Below, one piece after another: positions 7,201-9,645 of a DNA stretch of 9,645 nucleotides. How positions within the stretch are numbered: the stretch's first letter is position 1; every line of letters starts with the position of its first letter. The translations under genes and the position numbers were made by a program. The notes beneath the pieces are model-generated. The model saw only the letters and a list, made by a program, of their open reading frames with translations. It was not told the DNA's origin and ran no database searches. This DNA comes from Rhodospirillaceae bacterium TMED167 (GTDB lineage: Bacteria > Pseudomonadota > Alphaproteobacteria > Rhodospirillales_A > UBA2165): the NCBI GenBank assembly GCA_002170915.1, contig NHHQ01000138.1:1-9645 (forward strand). The letters run 5' to 3'.

Positions 7201-8486
7201 TGCAAGTTTCTATTAAAAGCTTTAGCTAATGGATGATTACCTGGTATTTCACTTATTTGTTGCGGTATAACACCTGTTTGAGCTATTTCATTTACTCTAT
7301 TTAAATCACCATAAACTGTTTCTTCTGAACCAAATAAATTTTTTATATCACCAATAAAAGATCCAGGCGCATTTTGAGATCTAGCAACTTCGCCTTGGTT
7401 TTGGTTTTCAAATTGACTTATAGTTTTAGATATAGATACTAACCCTGTATAAGCCTTTGCTAGTTCATCTTGTAAAAGAGAAACCTCTGTAGTTTTAGCT
7501 TTATCTTTAGCTTTTTCTTCTTGCTCTTTTAAAAAATCAGGAACGTCATTGTCTTTTACTTGAGTAACTTTACCTGTGTTTAAATTCTTTTTTTCAATTT
7601 TATTTTTTCTATAGGTATAGACATTACCAGTGTTATAGTCATAAAGGCTTTTACTGTCAGCATCATCAAGCATAGTTTTTATCTGAGCTTGTATACCTTG
7701 GCGAACTAAACCAGCTGGCGCTGATTTTAATCTTTGCTGAAGATCGTATAGTTTTCTATCATCACCTTGTAATACATTAACACCAAATTCTAAAACTTGA
7801 TTGTTTAAATCTTCACCGTATTGATTGTTTAAATCTGCATAGGTTTGATTAAAAGCGTTTTGTTGTTGTGTCGCTTGCAGATCTCTTATTGAAAATTCAT
7901 CTATTTTTACATCATCAATTAAATCTTCATAATTAAAAGAACCTGTTAAAAAGCTAGTATAATCTTTTACAGTGTTTATTTCTTCAAAATCTGGATTTTC
8001 TTTTCCTTTAGCTTTAGCTATTGTTTGAGCTATTTTATCTTGTCTATTAGAATATATATCAAGACCAATATTATTTAATATATCATTAGACTTTTTCTTT
8101 TTAATATCAACACCTGTAACTACAACTGGGTCAAGTTTAATTTCAAAAGCTTTATTAAGTTTAGCTAGTTTTCTTCTAGCTTTTATAGCTTCTTCAGAAT
8201 TATCTATAGGTTCATAGGAATCAACCTCTTCTTGTAATTCCAAAAAAGTGTCTCCCAAGCTTAAGTCCGTACTCTCGGGTGCTTGCCCGGTTACCGGTGT
8301 TGCAGTTGCACCCTTTGCCGCAGCACCGTTTGTCTTTCCCTCTTCAGGATCAGTTTGTATTTCTTCTGTAACTTCTACAGTTTCAAGACCATGCTTATTT
8401 GCATACTCATCTACAGATATGTTTTCTTTTTGCGCAGCTTGAGTAACCTCGTCTAGCGTGTATTCAAAACCTTGGTATTTAAACAT
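1..8486 (-). CDS. Giant multidomain phage protein (zincin + HAD; probable internal virion/polyvalent protein), 3' end outside window
   Basis: One frame stays open from the ATG at 8486-8484 to the window edge: 2,828 complete codons, about 310 kDa, with no stop when read codon by codon. The start is chosen because an in-frame TAA lies at 8492-8490 and the upstream gene ends at 8503. Order of parts: N-terminus with a GC-rich Ala/Pro/Thr linker (49-79), Asn/Gln-rich helical region, Gly/Ala-rich hydrophobic region (505-665), charged helices, zincin-like domain with HEAGH (1030-1034), three 15-residue repeats (1157-1201), sigma-region-2-like block (1244-1312), charged unknown region, HAD domain (about 2015-2180), C-terminal module (2400 onward). 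There is no cysteine codon anywhere. The size and mix of enzyme domains match phage ejection proteins and the polyvalent proteins described by Iyer, Aravind and colleagues. A role in genome ejection or host takeover is inferred. A giant virion RNA polymerase is less likely, as I see no polymerase motifs. Confidence 0.9.
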   Translation of the reverse strand, partial: MFKYQGFEYTLDEVTQAAQKENISVDEYANKHGLETVEVTEEIQTDPEEGKTNGAAAKGATATPVTGQAPESTDLSLGDTFLELQEEVDSYEPIDNSEEAIKARRKLAKLNKAFEIKLDPVVVTGVDIKKKKSNDILNNIGLDIYSNRQDKIAQTIAKAKGKENPDFEEINTVKDYTSFLTGSFNYEDLIDDVKIDEFSIRDLQATQQQNAFNQTYADLNNQYGEDLNNQVLEFGVNVLQGDDRKLYDLQQRLKSAPAGLVRQGIQAQIKTMLDDADSKSLYDYNTGNVYTYRKNKIEKKNLNTGKVTQVKDNDVPDFLKEQEEKAKDKAKTTEVSLLQDELAKAYTGLVSISKTISQFENQNQGEVARSQNAPGSFIGDIKNLFGSEETVYGDLNRVNEIAQTGVIPQQISEIPGNHPLAKAFNRNLQEYIVLNKALQTNVDPLSKPQEGFSLVLDKLKDKFYDFSATRQEPKLQFEVNQVFNNAAQQAGLTYINTDDLSEKLEQETTSVIIGGTMDLSFFMGGLAVTRGASGNVIRKGSKAVEGLFLASKAAKKSKIIRTAGKAFIGGADELATFALYDESKEALGLTAPLTREETTARNQFAFGLGSGGSLAQGLLRALPAKTYLTPVLAQMNKSKIVNKIGNNVAGGGVGAFSFEFARALEAVTNKDKEYFQRSPEEFVKEYLIEVAKMSVLGRGSIFGKNSMLRAAQNDLRLIGLNPSYVNAAAKRTGFSSKEVKNPTENTVDDINMSRSEQMQAIDAKLKTGQITEEQAKKESDKANKDYNILEAEAEYNVAVEAVKAEKESGLQPSDTAVRVATNKIKRGETLNAEDNNVIVNTPTPILANRLNIESNSKSIQSIWNREYIINDILNNDSEFKAPYGSSQREASYKFLNESFNIGAPLESLRKKKNNLNEDQLKELERLEKDYQPYTEGGYKYEKLQDELNKFYLEQRIKNKEQAEEVLGATKEGESVSIKSIDELQRIYDKAFPNYPRDVSPLDGFYDPNKKVFYVNEKRAKDIRNFTVDKHEAGHFVLRDSFKNKASQVTEEGIRIIDEVMSELTPNQREVVQDRIDAIYRFDSKGNEKAKKDYYEEYLTALSDAITNKQIVFKENVGNAFEKFVPLLRKKGVENLELNAETGKNLFELIKSYSKGEQAGIEAAKEMSIAAEKAGIEAAKEKSRAAEKAGIEAAKEKSRAAEGVEVVDKPAQFSLTAENSAKVNKIYEEQGIAGYEEILDLLKPTAVSLAKRFENRPQYDRELVTDAILSGERGMLDVVMDYNKKVEAGEQVPPLSGFINNSFSTKTGFKRYIDAAEKVVGKEFTEDVSEAKGIAAEEVAEVSVAKKVRGPRKPTETTSYSNALLKNTGVENKQELEAKITEATKQAFADKEITRFGETRDIPESVAEIYGDMFGINPEAIYDKRRNFQKTDSEGLTRIKQFLIDNASADYARLPETRDKIKGGTFIPRNILNEFYKDGKLAITRKDYIDFIKREAEKPIYRDVTSQNLKGGIAIHIRNRMLEDLITEPGARAAAGAKFSETKKTKAELKRIKSNNEKEKKSGSAALDFVVDAESLANFRTNTEEKIKAMKSAAAIAAAKLGAFGIDKFFMPGNWTPGFNLPTVLKNKFNVISNVNKIKDPKAKKEALDMIANDELVNLADVVKRSKENTEVFEKKLVKAFQVAAEGKSGVQARKNAERKDLHDKGVSETIDIELEMFLESEIGEALVRDMLHNSKLNKNLNRNQALPMSFETGAVVNGRRREDTTDEHQYQAIEHAQTKLKLYKTTKNAKGEKQKEIATLALDLYKKWISKNYTQFLLKKETDIISGHLKNDKGEVWENSGSNSHPLLKQKINDFIDLANKKGTTKEQLEKAFNEIPSADIRYFSDFGYVNPNFINTFSKDGSSQTKAQQYNVEVADKWKNNPNVIIEQGRIIESIILTEAGLLKGTEAVTRKQAKAIIDKYIKLAEGKTKAETKNNGKLPPSLSFTEKRSNEKVLEELGTLDKALKVARDPKAPVKKIRVFDFDDTLARSNSKVIYEMPDGKTGKLNATQFAERAGELEAQGATFDFAEFSKVVDGKKGPVFKAIENIVAKRGAEDVFILTARPGDAAGPIKEFMDALGVKIPIENIVGLGDGKAQAKARWVTGKAAEGYNDFFFVDDAYKNVKAVRDALEVFDVNSKTQQAKARFSETVDLNKDFNDIIEAKTGIGADKVYSKAKAQVVGASKGSIFKGIPYSAQDFTGLLYETLSKGKLGDQQMAWYKYNLIDPFARGVNDISRARVAIFNDYKSLKKELGIVPKNLRKKLPGEPYTREQAVRVYTWNTLQGMEVPGVSKADLKILNEFVNNNPELKVFAEQLVAINKGDGYAKPKETWLTGSITTDLLEGLNTTKRAKYLEQWQANADEIFSEANLNKLEAAYGKKYRKALENSLKRMKSGRNRSFSDDSLTGRFTDWLNGSIGVTMFFNTRTSLLQTLSSINFVNFSDNNPLKAAKAFGNQKQYWKDFKYLMNSDFLKERRGGLRMNVNEADIAEAANKNGPRGVINKLLQFGFTPTQIADSFAIASGGATFYRNRIKTYEKQGLSKAEAETKAFEDFRETAEESQQSARPDRISMQQAGPLGRPILAYGNTPAQYVRLTDKAIKDLKAGRGDAKTNISKIIYYTTVQNLIFNSLQQGLFAIAFGEADADDEKYEKKYIDVANGMADSILRGTGVGGAAVSVGKNAIIRIMREQEKKMPKLEKVGYELTKISPPVSSKLSKINQAARSYQWDKDEMLSKGFSIDNPAYLASANVIAATTNVPLDRAIKKVNNVIAATEADAELWERLALMGGW
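1940..2450 (-). other. HAD-superfamily phosphohydrolase-like domain within the giant protein (residues about 2015-2180)
   Basis: All four haloacid dehalogenase motifs are present in order. Motif I is VFDFDDTLARS, with the nucleophile D2023, acid/base D2025 and T2027. Motif II is VFILTARP with T2102. Motif III is a Lys in GDGKAQAKARW (K2135 or K2139). Motif IV is FFFVDDAYKN with D2158 and D2159 for Mg2+. The DxDxT form points to phosphatase-type chemistry through a phospho-aspartate, with Mg2+. The roughly 75-residue stretch between motifs I and II leaves room for a small cap. The substrate is unknown: a nucleotide, a nucleic-acid end or a small phosphate ester are all possible. An intact HAD site in the middle of a virion-like giant protein is unusual, and activity in the host after delivery is inferred. 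Confidence 0.75.
2450..4490 (-). other. Long charged central region of the giant protein, no recognised domain (residues about 1333-2012)
   Basis: Nearly 700 residues rich in Lys, Glu, Asn and Ala, predicted by eye to be mainly helical. Landmarks are a compact segment around 1393-1456 with PESVAEIYGDMFGINPEAI and a nearby DKRRNF, a following TFIPRNILNEFYKDGKLAI, an Ala-rich hydrophobic patch around 1595 (KSAAAIAAAKLGAFGI), and a polar His/Arg/Glu segment near 1750 (NGRRREDTTDEHQYQAIEHA). I see no complete catalytic motif. The frame is continuous through the entire stretch, and there is no internal start or stop suggesting a second gene. Confidence 0.5.
4540..4760 (-). other. Helical block with weak resemblance to sigma-70 region 2
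   Basis: Residues about 1244-1312 contain LAKRFENRP, then ELVTDAILSGERGMLDVV, then a Tyr-containing turn and LSGFINNSFS, ending near KRYID. The order of features is like sigma-70 region 2: a helix, an acidic D/ELV..A...G..GLLD-type helix, an F/Y-D-like turn, and an aromatic helix followed by basic residues. The typical FSTYA..WIR signature is not clearly kept. It is followed by KEFTEDVSEAKG. This may be real remote homology or a chance helical pattern; I favour treating it as a lead only. Confidence 0.3.
4884..5018 (-). repeat. Three tandem 45-base repeats encoding AGIEAAKE-type 15-mers
   Basis: The units are 4884-4928, 4929-4973 and 4974-5018, exactly codon-aligned. The first two in plus-strand order are identical base for base; the third differs at four positions. 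In protein order they read QAGIEAAKEMSIAAE, then KAGIEAAKEKSRAAE twice (residues 1157-1201). The peptide is Ala/Lys/Glu-rich and should form a charged helix, a spacer between the metallopeptidase-like domain and the next helical block. Two identical copies point to recent expansion by slippage or unequal recombination. Confidence 0.9.
4990..5600 (-). other. Zincin-type metallopeptidase-like domain within the giant protein (residues about 963-1166)
   Basis: The HExxH zinc-binding signature is present as HEAGH at residues 1030-1034 (bases 5399-5385), inside DKHEAGHFVLRDSF. The preceding GFYDPNKKVFYVNEKRA looks like the edge strand that lies beside the substrate in zincins, with the usual pattern of a turn, a hydrophobic strand and an Asn. 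About 60 residues downstream, EEYLTALSDAI offers E1095 or E1096 as the third zinc ligand. All expected active-site residues are thus available: H1030, E1031 as general base, and H1034. Zincin domains recur in phage polyvalent and ejected proteins, where they may cleave host proteins or mature the polypeptide itself. Which substrate is cut cannot be told from the sequence. Confidence 0.65.
6490..6975 (-). other. Gly/Ala-rich hydrophobic region of the giant protein (residues about 505-665)
   Basis: This is the most hydrophobic part of the N-terminal half. It has a first stretch around residues 506-525 (SVIIGGTMDLSFFMGGLAV), a basic patch, and then several Gly/Ala/Leu stretches, including FAFGLGSGGSLAQGLLRAL and NNVAGGGVGAFSFEFARAL. 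No stretch is a textbook 20-residue transmembrane helix without polar breaks. Large ejected phage proteins often carry such glycine-rich amphipathic segments, which insert in the cell envelope during DNA delivery. That is known of the functional class; applying it here is inference. It could also be a packed hydrophobic core. Confidence 0.45.
7797..7836 (-). repeat. Short 24-base tandem duplication in the Asn/Gln-rich region
   Basis: The 16-base string TTGATTGTTTAAATCT occurs twice on the plus strand, at 7797-7812 and 7821-7836, a 24-base period in frame with the giant gene. The protein reads DLNNQYGE then DLNNQVLE. It looks like a local slippage duplication in a polar helical region. Confidence 0.7.
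8251..8340 (-). other. GC-rich Ala/Pro/Thr linker near the N-terminus of the giant protein
   Basis: This 90-base stretch holds 52 G/C bases by my count, far above its AT-rich surroundings. It encodes residues about 49-79, a low-complexity Ala/Gly/Pro/Thr linker containing KTNGAAAKGATATPVTG and then QAPESTDLSLGD. Codons shift too: AAG, GGG, CCC, CCG, GAG and ACG appear, where neighbouring codons are mostly A/T-ending. At protein level it separates a small N-terminal segment (starting MFKYQGFEYTLDEV) from an acidic helical region. It may be a flexible linker, a recombination junction or a constrained DNA site; the sequence alone does not decide. Confidence 0.6.
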
Positions 8487-8502
8487 AATTTAATTTTTTA
8501 AT
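8487..8502 (-). promoter_or_regulatory. A/T-only intergenic gap with no Shine-Dalgarno, before the giant gene
   Basis: On the minus strand the gap reads ATTAAAAAATTAAATT and is followed directly by ATG. It contains no G or C, and I see no purine-rich GGAG/AGGA-type element within 20 bases of the start. The short distance from the upstream TAA suggests translational coupling or an A/T-rich leader of the kind used by hosts that depend little on Shine-Dalgarno pairing. No terminator hairpin fits in this space. Confidence 0.5.
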
Positions 8503-9645
8503 TTATTGTAAACCAGGTAAAATAGGTTTTTCTCTTTCAGGAGCGTCTTGCCCTGTTTGTATTAATATTAATAAGTCTTTAATTTGATCACCCGTCATAT
8601 CAGATCTAAGTGTTGCTTTAGGTCCACCAGTTCTACCTTCTGTAGATTTTGTAATTTCAATGACAGTAACACCATTAACAGTGTAAGGATCTTTTGTTTT
8701 ATTAAATCCTAGTGTATTAATAATGCCCTCTAACTTTAAAATATCAACAGGTCTTCTAGGAGTTTGACCAGACTCTGTAGCACGTCCAGGCGCTTCACCA
8801 AATGGTACTTCAATAGCATTTATTTTTTCTATAGTAGCTGGGCTAGTATCGCGGCCTTTTTTTGTAACGGCTTGAGCTTTACCTATTTTGGTTTGAGGTA
8901 TAAGAGCTTCGAAGTATTGATCAAACGCAGCAACGAACTTTCTTTCTGATTCAGGTGTAAACATACTACTCTTGCTACCACCACCTATTTCTAGCTTTTC
9001 GTTGTTACCAAATATCTGTTGATAAATAATCTGAGCTTTTTGTGGATCTTGCAAGTAAGAACCTATCATAGCGTTTCTAGCATTTTGAGTTGTAGCCATA
9101 GCACCAGCTACATTAGTACCTTCTACAGCATAGCGCATAGTACCTTGGTCATTAGTTACAAACTTAGCATTGTTTATATCTATATACTCTTGAGATATAT
9201 TACCATTTTTATCTACAATTTCAGCGCCTAAAAGAATGTCGCTTATTTCTTTGTCTATATTAGGTACTGTAAGAGGATCAAAAGATAAAAACAAACCAGC
9301 GTCTTGATCTATATAACCTTTTTCTGTTTGCTTAGATATCTGATCACTAGTAAGTCTTATTCTAAAATTCATATCTTTATCAAGATAATATTCAGAACTA
9401 CCGTTTTTAGTAGTACCAGTAAGTGCCGGCATACCTAGGTTATAATCTTTATTTGAATCAGTACCTACCGTAGCTACACCACCTTGATTGCCAACTTTAG
9501 AAGGATTTTCAATAACATCAGAGCTATACGTGCTTGCAGAGTCTTGTATACCCGCTATAAGACCTTGATATTCACCAAGCTTACGCATAACTTTAGCTTG
9601 TTGATTCATATACTTAGTACGATCTTCTTGATTTTGCGCTTGCTT
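8503..9645 (-). CDS. Unrecognised hydrophilic phage protein, probably structural; 5' end outside window
   Basis: The frame is open to the right-hand edge, so the Met at 9609 is probably internal: twelve in-frame codons precede it and the true start lies beyond the window. The visible part is 380 residues, ending in PILPGLQ and a TAA at 8505-8503. I do not recognise a family. Numbered from the Met at 9609, the first 40 residues are Gln/Lys-rich and helical, about 40-110 is Gly/Ser/Asn/Thr-rich and looks like beta or loop structure, about 110-240 alternates short helices with polar loops and holds an Ala/Asn/Thr-rich stretch near 165-190, and 260-368 is charged with several Gly/Pro/Arg linkers. 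There is no signal peptide or membrane span in the visible part and no cysteine. It lies directly upstream of the giant gene on the same strand, so the two are probably co-transcribed. Its job is likely linked to the virion; this is inference from position and composition. Confidence 0.85.
   Translation of the reverse strand, partial: KQAQNQEDRTKYMNQQAKVMRKLGEYQGLIAGIQDSASTYSSDVIENPSKVGNQGGVATVGTDSNKDYNLGMPALTGTTKNGSSEYYLDKDMNFRIRLTSDQISKQTEKGYIDQDAGLFLSFDPLTVPNIDKEISDILLGAEIVDKNGNISQEYIDINNAKFVTNDQGTMRYAVEGTNVAGAMATTQNARNAMIGSYLQDPQKAQIIYQQIFGNNEKLEIGGGSKSSMFTPESERKFVAAFDQYFEALIPQTKIGKAQAVTKKGRDTSPATIEKINAIEVPFGEAPGRATESGQTPRRPVDILKLEGIINTLGFNKTKDPYTVNGVTVIEITKSTEGRTGGPKATLRSDMTGDQIKDLLILIQTGQDAPEREKPILPGLQ

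Noticed and set aside
1..8486. N4-type giant virion RNA polymerase
   Set aside because: The size fits, but I found no T7/N4-like single-subunit polymerase motifs while reading the translation; only zincin- and HAD-type motifs are clear.
8487..8502. Rho-independent terminator or promoter between the two genes
   Set aside because: Sixteen A/T bases have no GC stem, and no clear -35/-10 pair is visible, so co-transcription is simpler.
9607..9609. Start codon of the upstream gene at this ATG
   Set aside because: The frame remains open for twelve more codons to the window edge, with helix-like Gln-rich sequence continuing, and no ribosome site precedes this Met.

Overview
The window is about 9.6 kb of AT-rich sequence with only two genes. 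Both are on the minus strand, both run off a window edge, and 16 bases separate them. The layout suggests an uncultured tailed bacteriophage, probably aquatic or marine: dense one-strand coding, two tandem virion-like genes, low G+C (roughly a third by eye), and a giant multidomain protein of the kind found in phage internal virion (ejection) and 'polyvalent' proteins. The host cannot be identified. The weak, AT-only ribosome-binding region before the giant gene and the AT-rich codon use would suit an AT-rich host such as a marine alphaproteobacterium or a flavobacterium, but this is a guess. I see no tRNA, rRNA, CRISPR array, insertion sequence or convincing plus-strand gene.

Layout, reading the minus strand from right to left: (1) 9645-8503 is the C-terminal 380 residues of an unrecognised hydrophilic protein whose start lies outside the window. 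(2) 8502-8487 is a 16-base A/T-only gap. (3) 8486-1 is one uninterrupted reading frame of at least 2,828 codons that leaves the window at its 3' end. I read the whole frame codon by codon and found no stop.

Within the giant protein, in N- to C-terminal order, I see: a short conserved-looking N-terminus followed by an unusually GC-rich Ala/Pro/Thr linker (residues about 49-79); an Asn/Gln-rich helical region; a Gly/Ala-rich hydrophobic region (about 505-665); charged helical segments; a zincin metallopeptidase-like domain with HEAGH at 1030-1034; three tandem 15-residue repeats (1157-1201); a helical block that weakly resembles sigma-70 region 2 (about 1244-1312); a long charged region of unknown function; a HAD-type phosphohydrolase domain with all four motifs (D2023/D2025, T2102, K2135 or K2139, D2158/D2159); and a C-terminal module (about 2400 onward) ending in a Trp- and Gly-containing tail that probably stops just outside the window.

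The most striking property is that the giant protein and the visible part of its upstream neighbour contain no cysteine at all in about 3,208 residues. Together with the metallopeptidase and phosphatase-like domains and the membrane-active-looking segment, this fits proteins packaged in the virion, unfolded through the tail and delivered into the host, where a protease and a phosphohydrolase could act early in infection. That role is inference. The domain motifs, the open frame and the absence of cysteine are read directly from the sequence.
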